The position numbers and the translations under genes are program-made. Shown here one piece after another: positions 24,559 to 33,406 of a stretch of DNA of 64,000 bases (position 1 is the stretch's first letter; the number at the start of each line of letters is the position of its first letter). Source of the DNA: CALMEH01 sp031409875 (GTDB lineage Bacteria; Acidobacteriota; Blastocatellia; Pyrinomonadales; Pyrinomonadaceae); NCBI GenBank assembly GCA_031409875.1, contig JANNYB010000215.1:1-64000 (forward strand). The letters are read 5' to 3'. Below the pieces are notes generated by a model. The model saw only the letters and a program-made list of their open reading frames with translations. It ran no database searches and was not told where the DNA came from.

Positions 24559-24604
24559 TACAAATTGAGGCATAGTATTTTGATGCCGATTTTGATTTAA
24601 AATA

Positions 24605-25657
24605 ATGACCGAATCACAACAAACAGAAGAAATTAAACGCTATCTTTTCTCCGAAATGTCTGATGAAGAAAGCGATGCTCACGAAGAACGGTATTATGCC
24701 GATGCTGAATATTTTAATGAATTAGTCGGACTCGAAACCGATTTGATTGACCGTTACGCCATCGGAAAATTAAACGGCAAAGACTTGCAAAGATTTGAAC
24801 AATCTCTCGAAAAATCTCCCGAAAGACGCAAAAAAATTGCCGATGCCCGAATCTTCCAAAACCTCATTGCCGAAGAAAAAGCAAACCGCAAAACCATCGT
24901 CATTGCCGCACCGACTTTCTGGGAAAAGTTAAGCGAATATTTCAAAATCTCCACTTCCGGCTTAAAACTCGCCGCCGGAACTTTAGCAATTTTACTAATT
25001 TGCACTGCCTCATTTCTGGTTTATCGAAATACTATAATGCAAAAAGATTTTGCCGACAATGAAAGGCAACAACGTCAAGAGCAAGAATTAGATGAACAGA
25101 AAAAACGACAACAACAAGAATCGGAAGAGCAAAAAAGAATTGATGAACAACGCCGCCAAGATGAATTAAATAATCGCCAATCCGAAAATTCAAATATAAA
25201 TGCACAACCGAACACCGAACAGCGGCAAATCGAAAATGAACAGCGGCAAAAAGATATAGAAAAACGCCAAAAACAAATTGATGAATTAGAAAAGCGACGC
25301 GACATAAAGCCTTCGATCCGTCAAAATGAACAACCTGCAAATGAAACCATAGCGGTTGAAATTTCACCTGTTGGCGCAGGCGAGATTAAGCTAACTCAAG
25401 GCAAAACCGATAATGTTAATACTGAATTTATTGCCCAATTGCCGAAAAATAATGATTACGACAAGATTGAGATTAAGCTCAATGGCGTAACTATCAAAAC
25501 CATAGATATAGCATTCGCGCAAAAAACGGCGGTTTTTGATTTAACAGTAAATCAAATAAATGACGCAGAAATTGAAATAAAACCGATTAGCGATACCCGA
25601 AGCGGTTCGGTATCGGTCAGCAAATTCAAGTTGAAATTGAAGAAAAAAAAGAAGTGA
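24605..25657 (+). CDS. Anti-sigma-like membrane protein with coiled coil
   Basis: A 350-aa protein. The N-terminal ~95 residues are acidic helical with repeated E/Y/F patterns (DAEYFNELVGLETDLIDRYA, then LQRFEQSLEKSPERRKKI), like zinc-less anti-sigma domains found in acidobacteria. One membrane helix is near residues 121-141 (AAGTLAILLICTASFLVY). A long Gln/Glu/Arg-rich coiled coil (about 148-240) and a beta-rich end follow. It sits between the sigma-like gene and TPR-CHAT gene (9-base gap to the latter), so it may pass a signal across the membrane. Confidence 0.7.
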   Translation: MTESQQTEEIKRYLFSEMSDEESDAHEERYYADAEYFNELVGLETDLIDRYAIGKLNGKDLQRFEQSLEKSPERRKKIADARIFQNLIAEEKANRKTIVIAAPTFWEKLSEYFKISTSGLKLAAGTLAILLICTASFLVYRNTIMQKDFADNERQQRQEQELDEQKKRQQQESEEQKRIDEQRRQDELNNRQSENSNINAQPNTEQRQIENEQRQKDIEKRQKQIDELEKRRDIKPSIRQNEQPANETIAVEISPVGAGEIKLTQGKTDNVNTEFIAQLPKNNDYDKIEIKLNGVTIKTIDIAFAQKTAVFDLTVNQINDAEIEIKPISDTRSGSVSVSKFKLKLKKKKK

Positions 25658-25666
25658 GCAAAAAAC

Positions 25667-28600
25667 ATGTATAAGACAAAATCAAATTCAGAAAAAGCGG
25701 CGTTTAATTATATTTTGGCAGTTTGTCTAGCTGTCTTATTTTTCTCTTTCAATCTTTTCGGGCAAATATCGGTTGCAGATGTGCGTGAACTAAAATTCGG
25801 AAAATCGCAGGAAAGAAAGATAAATTCCGGAGATTTGCACGAACATAAATTAGCTTTGCGCTCCGAGCAGGTTTTGTTTGTCGAACTTCAGGAAGAAACC
25901 TATAACGTCAAGGTCGAATTACTCAGAACGGACGACAAACAAATCATTGCGGAAACTGATTTGGGCGGTGGTTATGACCGTGAAAATTTGATTTTTGTAG
26001 CAAACGGCGGCGAATATTTATTGCGGATAAGTGCTTCTGAAAATCAATTCGGCAACGGTAGTTATCGGTTTGTGGCGCGACTTTCCGATTCGCTTACGGA
26101 AACCGATAAAACACGCATCGAAGCCTTGAAATTATTGTCTGAAGCCACAATTTTGCAGAAGGAAAACACCGCCGTAAATATCCGCGAAGCCATCAAAAAG
26201 CGCGAACAAGCCTTGATTCTTTGGCAAAATATCGGCGATAAATATTGGGAAGGTCGCACACTTGACCGACTCGGAACAGCACACAACGCTCTACTCGAAA
26301 ACAACAAAGCCGTCGAATATCTTGACCGCACATTACAAATCGTCAAACTATCGGATGACAAACCGCTCGAAGCCGCCACGCTGAATACTATTGGTTCGAT
26401 GAACAACGGTTTTGGCGAACACCAAATCGCTATTGATTACTACAATCAGGCATTAAGTTTGTTTAAGGCGGAAAAAAATAAACTCGGAATTGCTTATTAT
26501 TATCTTTTTTTTGGAAATGCTTACAACGGATTGGAGGAAAAGCCGAAAGCCGTAGAACAATTTGAAATCGGGTTAAAGCTGGCGCAGGAACTGAAAAATA
26601 ACGATTTAGAAGCCGAGTTTTTAAATTCACTCGGATTTATGGCAGATTCGATGGGCGATAAAAAGAAGGCTTTAACCTTACTTAATCAATCTTTAGCAAA
26701 ATGGTTGGCTAAAAATAACAACGGCAGAGCGGTAACATTATTGAATATTGGTAAAAGTCTGAGGTCTCAAAAAGATTATGACAAAGCCTTGGAATCTTGC
26801 AATCAAGCACGAGAACTTTACAAATCAGCAAAAAACAGAGGTGGAGAAATTAATGTTTTAATAGAGACAAGCCTTATTCTCCAAAATAAAAAAGAATATG
26901 AGAAGTCAATTGAACTCGACAAAGAATTATTAGAATATTTTCGAGAATTTGGTATTAAAGTATGGGAAGTAATGCTTGTTTCTCGTATAGCGAGTTCTTA
27001 TGGAAGTTTGGGAAAAAATAAAGAAGCAGTAGAAAATGCTGAAATAGTTTCGACAATTGAAGAAACTGTTTTTGAAAGAGCATCTGAAAAAGTAAAAAAG
27101 TTATATCAAGATATAATGAAAGGTCAAAAAGCCCTTACTTTTTTGACAATTGCCAGAATTTATGAAAATACGGGGGATTTCGATAATGCTTTAATTTATC
27201 AGGAAAAATCACTAAGTTATTTTGAGAAAGAGGGTGATAAAAAAGACAAACTGACTATATCATCAATTCTTGGCGCAATCGCACAGCTTTATCGCTTTAA
27301 ATACAATTATGACAAAGCCTTAGAATATCTAGATCGAGCTTTGAAAATTGCCGAAGATAATGGTGATAAAACGCAAATTGCCCGTATGCAAAATTCTATC
27401 GGGCTAATGTATGGAGAAAAACAAGACAGACAAAAAGCACTGGAATTTTATGAAAAATCGCTTCTTACATTTCGCTCGCTGAAAGATGGAGAATATTTTG
27501 ATAAAGATTTAGATAAAGTTACGGAAGCAAATGTTCTCGGGAATATCGGCTTGCATTATTTGGAAACAGGAAAACCTGATAAAGCAATCGAACACTACAA
27601 CCAAGCATTGAAAATATTTGATGATGTTACAGATATAAATTACATTGATACAAAAGCCTCCATTTTGTCTAGAATTGCAGGATATTATTCCTTTACAGGC
27701 GATAATCAAAAAGCTATCGAAATTTATAATCAAGCCCTAGAATTATTTAAAAAAGCACCTGAAAACATAAAAAATCTATCAAAAAATAGAACAACTGAAG
27801 CGTATATGCTTAATAATCTCGGAGTAGTTTATTCAAAAATGGGCGATATGAAATTAGCCTTAGAAAAATATACGCAAGCCTTTGATATTGCTATAAATGT
27901 AAAAGAGTATGATGCTGCGATAGCATTTCTCAGAAATATTGCTAGTGCAAACTTTGAGATTGGAGGAAAACAGAAGGCAATAACTCAACTTGAAAGAGTT
28001 TTACAGTATAGTCGGGACATCAAAAGCAAAAGCATAGAAATGAAAGCTCTCGATGATATTGGTTTTATCTATGCGGTTTTATTGGATACTAAGAAGGCTA
28101 TCACCTATTATTCGTTAGCATTAAAGATTGCTCAAGACATTTCCGATAAAAATCAAGAAGCGTCAATATTAAACAGGTTAGGTAATATTTTCGGTTATTT
28201 AAGTGAAAATGATAAAGCCTTTGAATATATTAATCGTGCCTCAATAATTTATCAAGAACTCGGTGATAAAGACGGAATTGGAACAACTTTAAATAATAAA
28301 GCGGTTCTTTATTCAAGCATCGGTGAAATGGGAAAAGCCTCAGAGCTATATGAACAAGCCTTAGCAATTAGCCGCGAAATTAAAGACAAAGCAGGTGAAT
28401 CAACAAATTTGACAAATATTGCGATTGGTTATGCTGATTTGGGGGAAAATGAATTAGCTATTGATTATTTTCAACAATCAATAAAGCTGAGTCGTGAGGT
28501 TGGATTCAAAAGAGACCAAGTAAATGCCTTAAGTGGGCTTGGTAAAATCAACTTAGAAATAGGTAAAAAAGAAAAGAATTCTCAATATCTTAACAAAAGC

Positions 28601-30622
28601 CTGATTTATTTTCAGGATGCGTTAAAGATTAGCCGAGAATCGGATTATAAAACGGGCGAATCTTCAGCCTTGACCGGAATTGGAAGAGTTTATACTGAAA
28701 CAGGGCAAAAAGAAAAAGCCTTAACACATTTAACCGAGGGTTTACAACTTGCTCAAAAATATCAGAACAAATTTCATGAAGACATTTGTAATTTTTATCT
28801 TGGAGTATTATACGAAAAAAACGGCGAGTTTGATAAAGCCATCGAAAAATATCAAGAAGCCTTAACGCTTGCGCGGACAATTATTGATAAAGATGTCGAA
28901 GCCAAAGCGTTGAAAGGTTTGATGTCGGTTTGGAAAGCGAAAGGAATTAATTCTTTGGCGATTTTTTACGGGAAACAAGCGGTTAATAAATATCAGGAAT
29001 TGCGTGGTTCTATTCGGAATTTGAATCGTGCAACGCAAGACGTTTTCCGCGATAAGATTACGGATTCTTACCGCGAATTGGCTGATATTTTGATTGAAGC
29101 CGGGCGTTTAGCCGAAGCCGAACAGGTTTTGGCAATGCTCAAGGAACAAGAAAATTACGAGTTCACGCGCGACGGTTCGGAAGCTAAAGAACTCTTGTCG
29201 AAAAAAGTAATTACGGACACCAGAGAACAAAAAGAGATAGCTGAATATGCGCGTCTTGCCGATGTTTTAATCGCCAAAGGTCAGCGAAAAAGCGAATTGG
29301 AATATAAAGAAAGAACTAAAGAAGAACAGGTTGAATATGAGCAATTAGTTAAAGAAATTGATGAGGCAAACCAAGGTGTTAAGAAGTTTTTTGAAAGAAT
29401 GAAAGCGGAATTTACCCAAAAAACGGAAACCGGAGGAACTATTACAGGTCAAAACATCATCGAATTACGAAATAACTTGAAGAAAATTAAAGCCGAAACA
29501 GGTGAAAATGTGATTGTGATTTCAACCTATCTTTTGCCGCAACGCTTTCGCGCTATTATCACTACGGCTGATGCCACGGTTGACCGTAAAACAGAATATA
29601 AAACTCTGAATTTAGATGGAAAAGCGGTTAATGAGAAGATACGCGACTTTAAGGGAGCTTTAAAAAACCCGAAATCCGACCCTAAACTTTTAGGAAAAGA
29701 ACTCTACGAAATATTTATTCGACCGCTCGAAAACGACATCAAAAATTCAAAGGCGACAACAATTCTTTGGTCATTAGACGGAAATTTGCGCTATATTCCG
29801 ATTGGAACTTTGTATGACGGCAAACAATATTTGGCGGAGCGTTTTCAAAATGCCGTAATTACGCTCGGAAGCGACAGCGATTTATTTTCTAAACCGAGCC
29901 GCGAAGGTTGGCGCGTTTTGGGTTTGGGCGTTTCTAAGGAATACATCGGTCTTCCCGGTTTGTCCAATGTGCCGTTCGAACTCGGTTCGATTGTTCGCAA
30001 TGAGAAAAATCCGCAAGAAACTCAAGGTGTATTGCCGGGTCTAAGTCTTTTGAATGAGGAATTTACCGACAACAGTTTCTCCGGCAGTTTGCAATTTAAG
30101 CCGAATACCAAACCATTTAATGTGGTTCATTTGGCAACGCATTTTCTTTTAAAAACCAATCGGGATGATTCGGGCATTTTGCTCGGAGACGGAAATTTGT
30201 TGTCGCTTTCAAAATTTAAAACGGAAAGCCGTTTTGATTTCTTCGAGGTTGATTTGCTGACGCTTTCGGCTTGTGAAACGGGCGTTACAATCGGCGACAG
30301 CAACGGCGGGGAAGTTGAAAGTCTCGGAATGTTGGGACGGCAAAAAGGTGCGAAATCGGTTTTAGTAACGCTTTGGAAAGTTGCCGATACCAGCACGGCA
30401 AGGCTGATGTCGGAATTTTATCGTCTTCATCAAGCAAATCCGAACTGGACAAAAGTCAAGTCATTACACGAAGCCCAACGCGCAATGATGGCGGGAAAAC
30501 TGAATCCGCCTTGTGAAAAATCAGTCAGCGGGAATAGTAATTCGGCTGTTACCACAAATAAATGCGATTTTTCCCATCCTTATTATTGGTCGTCATTCGT
30601 TTTGATTGGTAATTGGAGATAA
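25667..30622 (+). CDS. Exported TPR-CHAT protein (caspase-like protease fold)
   Basis: A 1651-aa protein. A signal peptide or anchor spans about residues 15-35. A short beta domain (about 36-145) resembles PPC. Roughly twenty TPR units cover about 150-1160, each with a G/Y/A pattern such as ALEYLDRALKIAEDNGDK. The C-terminal CHAT domain (about 1390-1645) has the catalytic His in VVHLATHFLLK near 1491 and the catalytic Cys in LLTLSACETGV near 1536. CHAT is a caspase-like protease fold. In known CHAT systems TPRs bind regulators and the protease then cleaves targets. Export to the periplasm is unusual. It is followed by a terminator at 30648. Confidence 0.9.
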   Translation: MYKTKSNSEKAAFNYILAVCLAVLFFSFNLFGQISVADVRELKFGKSQERKINSGDLHEHKLALRSEQVLFVELQEETYNVKVELLRTDDKQIIAETDLGGGYDRENLIFVANGGEYLLRISASENQFGNGSYRFVARLSDSLTETDKTRIEALKLLSEATILQKENTAVNIREAIKKREQALILWQNIGDKYWEGRTLDRLGTAHNALLENNKAVEYLDRTLQIVKLSDDKPLEAATLNTIGSMNNGFGEHQIAIDYYNQALSLFKAEKNKLGIAYYYLFFGNAYNGLEEKPKAVEQFEIGLKLAQELKNNDLEAEFLNSLGFMADSMGDKKKALTLLNQSLAKWLAKNNNGRAVTLLNIGKSLRSQKDYDKALESCNQARELYKSAKNRGGEINVLIETSLILQNKKEYEKSIELDKELLEYFREFGIKVWEVMLVSRIASSYGSLGKNKEAVENAEIVSTIEETVFERASEKVKKLYQDIMKGQKALTFLTIARIYENTGDFDNALIYQEKSLSYFEKEGDKKDKLTISSILGAIAQLYRFKYNYDKALEYLDRALKIAEDNGDKTQIARMQNSIGLMYGEKQDRQKALEFYEKSLLTFRSLKDGEYFDKDLDKVTEANVLGNIGLHYLETGKPDKAIEHYNQALKIFDDVTDINYIDTKASILSRIAGYYSFTGDNQKAIEIYNQALELFKKAPENIKNLSKNRTTEAYMLNNLGVVYSKMGDMKLALEKYTQAFDIAINVKEYDAAIAFLRNIASANFEIGGKQKAITQLERVLQYSRDIKSKSIEMKALDDIGFIYAVLLDTKKAITYYSLALKIAQDISDKNQEASILNRLGNIFGYLSENDKAFEYINRASIIYQELGDKDGIGTTLNNKAVLYSSIGEMGKASELYEQALAISREIKDKAGESTNLTNIAIGYADLGENELAIDYFQQSIKLSREVGFKRDQVNALSGLGKINLEIGKKEKNSQYLNKSLIYFQDALKISRESDYKTGESSALTGIGRVYTETGQKEKALTHLTEGLQLAQKYQNKFHEDICNFYLGVLYEKNGEFDKAIEKYQEALTLARTIIDKDVEAKALKGLMSVWKAKGINSLAIFYGKQAVNKYQELRGSIRNLNRATQDVFRDKITDSYRELADILIEAGRLAEAEQVLAMLKEQENYEFTRDGSEAKELLSKKVITDTREQKEIAEYARLADVLIAKGQRKSELEYKERTKEEQVEYEQLVKEIDEANQGVKKFFERMKAEFTQKTETGGTITGQNIIELRNNLKKIKAETGENVIVISTYLLPQRFRAIITTADATVDRKTEYKTLNLDGKAVNEKIRDFKGALKNPKSDPKLLGKELYEIFIRPLENDIKNSKATTILWSLDGNLRYIPIGTLYDGKQYLAERFQNAVITLGSDSDLFSKPSREGWRVLGLGVSKEYIGLPGLSNVPFELGSIVRNEKNPQETQGVLPGLSLLNEEFTDNSFSGSLQFKPNTKPFNVVHLATHFLLKTNRDDSGILLGDGNLLSLSKFKTESRFDFFEVDLLTLSACETGVTIGDSNGGEVESLGMLGRQKGAKSVLVTLWKVADTSTARLMSEFYRLHQANPNWTKVKSLHEAQRAMMAGKLNPPCEKSVSGNSNSAVTTNKCDFSHPYYWSSFVLIGNWR

Positions 30623-30647
30623 TTGTCGAAAAACATCTTGTAAATTT

Positions 30648-30685
30648 AAAGGCGAGGAAGAAACTCCTCGCCTTTATTTTCTTTT
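30648..30685 (+). terminator. Terminator after TPR-CHAT operon
   Basis: Arms 30648-30658 and 30665-30675 (AAAGGCGAGGA and complement) pair around a 6-base loop, followed by ATTTTCTTTT. Confidence 0.85.
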
Positions 30686-30719
30686 AAAATCAATTTTTCA
30701 AAAAACATTTCTACTTTCT

Positions 30720-30770
30720 GTCATTTTTTCCATAAATCAGACACCGCTAATTAAGAGAGCAAAGTTCGAT
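30720..30770 (+). promoter_or_regulatory. Shared promoter-like module copy 3 (GTCAT-N15-GACAC)
   Basis: GTCAT at 30720-30724, 15 bases, GACAC at 30740-30744, then CGCTAATTAAGAGAGCAAAG. The ATG it faces is 30815, 75 bases from GACAC. The 45 bases between the module and the ATG are also closely similar to those of copy 4. Confidence 0.7.
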
Positions 30771-30814
30771 TTTGTTCTTGGACTTAATTTTAAGAAATAA
30801 AAGGAGAATGATTG

Positions 30815-31474
30815 ATGGGAAAAATAGTTATTATCACGGCGATTTTAATTTTCGGTATTTTGGCGAATCCGGTTTTTGTCAAGGCTCAAGAGTTGAGCGA
30901 AGACGAACTATTTCAAGGTTTGCAGCCGTTTATTCAATTTGACAAAAATAAAGCGAAGCGCAATCGGCACAAGAAAGACAAAGTTAGCAAAACTTATCTT
31001 AAATTAACCAAAACCGGCAAAAAATTTCCGAACGGATTGTTTGAATTGAAACTCGAATATGTCAAAAACGGGCAATCAAAAGAGTTTATATTGGTTAATT
31101 CCGGTGTGCCGAGCAGTCAGTTTTTCCGCACCGGCGAGGATAGCCAGCGCGGTTCTTTTGAGCCTTTGCCGGAGGGAAGATGGTATATCTACGACATTTT
31201 ATGGAAAGGCGGAAAAAATTCTTATAAAAGAAATTGGGGCGAAGGTCTCGGTCCGGTAAAAATTCCGCTCGATTATGTCTCGCCGGGCAAAACGGAACGA
31301 GGTGCGATTCTTTTCCATCTCGATTGGAATGCTGAGTATAGTCCGGGAACAGCCGGTTGTATCGGAGTTCGTTCGGTGGCGGACTTCAAACGCCTCGTAA
31401 AATGGTTGCGCGACACCGACCCGCGTAATTTGTATGTTGATTGGGGATTGGGCAGCGTTAAATTGCCGGATTAA
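30815..31474 (+). CDS. Exported L,D-transpeptidase-like protein
   Basis: A 219-aa protein from ATG 30815 (AAGGAGAA upstream). Signal peptide about 1-24. The C-terminal half has ILFHLDWNAEY then SPGTAGCIGVRS, matching the His...(S/T)xGCxG(V) pattern of the L,D-transpeptidase (YkuD-like) active site, with Cys as nucleophile near residue 186 and His near 172. The C-terminal helix FKRLVKWLRDTDPRNLYVD fits the fold. It may crosslink or edit peptidoglycan in the periplasm. It shares its promoter module with the next gene and with the TPR-CHAT operon. Enzymatic assignment is by motif only. Confidence 0.65.
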   Translation: MGKIVIITAILIFGILANPVFVKAQELSEDELFQGLQPFIQFDKNKAKRNRHKKDKVSKTYLKLTKTGKKFPNGLFELKLEYVKNGQSKEFILVNSGVPSSQFFRTGEDSQRGSFEPLPEGRWYIYDILWKGGKNSYKRNWGEGLGPVKIPLDYVSPGKTERGAILFHLDWNAEYSPGTAGCIGVRSVADFKRLVKWLRDTDPRNLYVDWGLGSVKLPD

Positions 31475-31501
31475 TTGAAAAAACGGCGGTTTTGAGTTCA
31501 C

Positions 31502-31558
31502 GGAAAGTCGGCAGATAGTTTGAAATTATCTATCGAAAAAAATTATCTGCAACTTTCC
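31502..31558 (+). terminator. Stem-loop before the coiled-coil gene
   Basis: GGAAAGTCGGCAGATA at 31502-31517 pairs with TATCTGCAACTTTCC at 31544-31558 with one indel. It follows the L,D-transpeptidase-like gene and precedes shared module copy 4. Confidence 0.6.
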
Positions 31559-31610
31559 GTCATTTTTTTCAAACTTCCGACACTACTAAATTGAAAGGGC
31601 AAAAAATTAG
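31559..31610 (+). promoter_or_regulatory. Shared promoter-like module copy 4 (GTCAT-N15-GACAC)
   Basis: GTCAT at 31559-31563, 15 bases, GACAC at 31579-31583, then TACTAAATTGAAAGGGCAAA and so on to 31610. The ATG it faces is 31655, 76 bases from GACAC. The downstream word AAAGGGCAAAAAATTAG is almost identical to copy 1 on the opposite strand, 8 kb away. Confidence 0.7.
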
Positions 31611-31654
31611 TTTTGTTTTTGACTTGAATAATTGAATTAAAAGGAGAATAAGTG

Positions 31655-32191
31655 ATGAAAAAGTTAATGATTACGGTTGTCGGATTGGGTTTTGTTGCGT
31701 TGTTTTTGATGAGTGCGAAAATGACGGTTGAGTCGAAAGCGGGATTTATGAGCGTTATCCGCGAGATAGATGTTTTGACTGATAAATCGGTTGAAACGAT
31801 TGGCAATCAGCCGACGGTGATGAGTGTTAATCAGGCGAAACTGCTAATCGAAGAGAGAAAAATATCCATCATTGAAAAACTTTGGGTTTTCCGCAATGAA
31901 GGAAGATTGCGTGAGAAATCCGATGAAGCTATCCAATTGCAATATGCCGCCGAAGACAACAAAAACAAAATTGCCAAGATTTACGATGATTTTGTTAATA
32001 GGGCGAAAAACGACATCAGGAGTTTGGATGAAGAAAAAGAAAGACTGTTGAAGTCGAAAAAAGAACTTTCCGATGGCGACATTGCAATTTTGGAGCAGAA
32101 ATCAAAATTGATTGAAGAAAATATTGATGTGGTGAAGGCTTTGGGCGATTTGATGACAAGTTACGAAACCATTTTTGAGAATAAAAAGTAA
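31655..32191 (+). CDS. Exported coiled-coil protein of unknown function
   Basis: A 178-aa protein from ATG 31655 (AAGGAGAAT upstream). A signal peptide or N-terminal anchor (about 1-25) is followed by a long helical charged body (about 30-175) with heptad-like Leu/Ile/Lys/Glu spacing, likely a coiled coil. No catalytic motif is visible. Its stop is 12 bases before the endolysin-like gene, which has AAGGAGAAAA before its ATG, so the two are one transcript. It may hold or regulate the neighbouring murein enzymes. Confidence 0.65.
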   Translation: MKKLMITVVGLGFVALFLMSAKMTVESKAGFMSVIREIDVLTDKSVETIGNQPTVMSVNQAKLLIEERKISIIEKLWVFRNEGRLREKSDEAIQLQYAAEDNKNKIAKIYDDFVNRAKNDIRSLDEEKERLLKSKKELSDGDIAILEQKSKLIEENIDVVKALGDLMTSYETIFENKK

Positions 32192-32202
32192 GGAGAAAAA
32201 AG

Positions 32203-33336
32203 ATGAAAAAGAAAACGATAATAGCGGCGAGTTTAATTTTAGGCATTTCGGCAAGTTCGATTTTTGCAGAAAATGGAACGATAAATGTCGAACAACAGAA
32301 TGACAGCTTTAAACAGTCGAGAGATAACGCGCTCGGACTGCGTTCGACTTCGACGGATTTGATTTTTAATACGAGAAATTTGATAGCTGATGCCAAAACC
32401 AAAAGAAACAGAACTTACGGTAACAAAACGCGGATGCTGCCGAATCTTCCCGTGAAGACGAAACCTAAGCCGACACCGAAGAAAACGGAAAGAAAGCCGA
32501 CATACAACAGACCGGAAAAAACAATTACGGAGAAATTGAACGTCAAAAACAAAAAAGACGATAAAAATCCGAATAAATTTACGGAAAACAATAATAAGGT
32601 TACGAGAAATTTAACTCGCGGAAACACGGGCGAAAAACGTCTTTCAAAACAAAATACGAGATTGTCTCGGTTGATTTATAACGCCAAAAATCTCGAACGG
32701 CTTACGCCGATTGAGCGGGCAAAGGTTTTGGAAATGCACAAACGAATACTGAAAACGCCGCAGGGACAGAATGTTTTGCTAACGATTCAGAAAGGCGAAG
32801 GCGGCGGATTGCTTGTTATTGTCGACAAAGGCAAGGGCAAATCCAAATTGTTCAAACAAAAGATGAGAAATCTGAACACAAGCACACATCCGGCAAATCA
32901 GTTTCCAAAAGGTATGCGATGCTTTTTCCATAGCAAATACGGTTGTTCGACTGCCGCCGGATTTTATCAAATTACCAAAACCAATTTCGACAAAATGGCG
33001 AAATATCTCGGCATCAAAGATTTTTCCGAAGAATCTCAGCAAATTATGGCTTTGGAATTAATTAGAACGGGCAAAGCCAAAACGGTTCGCGGCAATTTCA
33101 AAGGTCGAGGGTATGTCGAACTTATGAAAGGAAATGTTGATAACGCGATTCGATACGGCACGAACGATTTTGCTTCATCGCGCTTTTCGGAATGGGGCGG
33201 CGCAAAAGCCGATTATCTCGGAATTTCGCGTCAAATTGCCAAAAACCAGAAGCGTTCCGACGGCTTGAAAGACCAAAAATATTTTCAAAGCTGGCTGGAC
33301 GAAGTTGAAAACGAATCTGCGAATCAAAAAAATTAG
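32203..33336 (+). CDS. Exported murein lytic enzyme with lambda-R-like (GH104) domain
   Basis: A 377-aa protein with a signal peptide (about 1-24) and a Lys/Asn/Arg-rich basic linker (about 60-150). The C-terminal ~180 residues resemble the phage lambda endolysin R: the catalytic Glu candidate in IQKGEGGG near residue 199, the fold segment AAGFYQITKTNFDKM (compare AAGRYQLL in R), LGIKDFSEESQQIMALELI, and ASSRFSEWGG near 327. This matches GH104 lytic transglycosylases. A host-encoded exported form may remodel or cut the wall. The region is shared with the TPR-CHAT regulon. Confidence 0.8.
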   Translation: MKKKTIIAASLILGISASSIFAENGTINVEQQNDSFKQSRDNALGLRSTSTDLIFNTRNLIADAKTKRNRTYGNKTRMLPNLPVKTKPKPTPKKTERKPTYNRPEKTITEKLNVKNKKDDKNPNKFTENNNKVTRNLTRGNTGEKRLSKQNTRLSRLIYNAKNLERLTPIERAKVLEMHKRILKTPQGQNVLLTIQKGEGGGLLVIVDKGKGKSKLFKQKMRNLNTSTHPANQFPKGMRCFFHSKYGCSTAAGFYQITKTNFDKMAKYLGIKDFSEESQQIMALELIRTGKAKTVRGNFKGRGYVELMKGNVDNAIRYGTNDFASSRFSEWGGAKADYLGISRQIAKNQKRSDGLKDQKYFQSWLDEVENESANQKN

Positions 33337-33406
33337 GCTTGGAGCAACGAAAGAGTTTGTCGAAGTTTGGCAAATTCTTTCCAAATCAATATAAGGAGAA
33401 AAGAAA

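Noticed and set aside
24552..24582. Ordinary sigma-70 promoter TTGACA...TATTTT instead of the shared module
   Set aside because: It is a possible alternative, but the exact 15-base spacing of GTCAT and GACAC shared with three other sites favours the common module; kept as an ambiguity in the feature.
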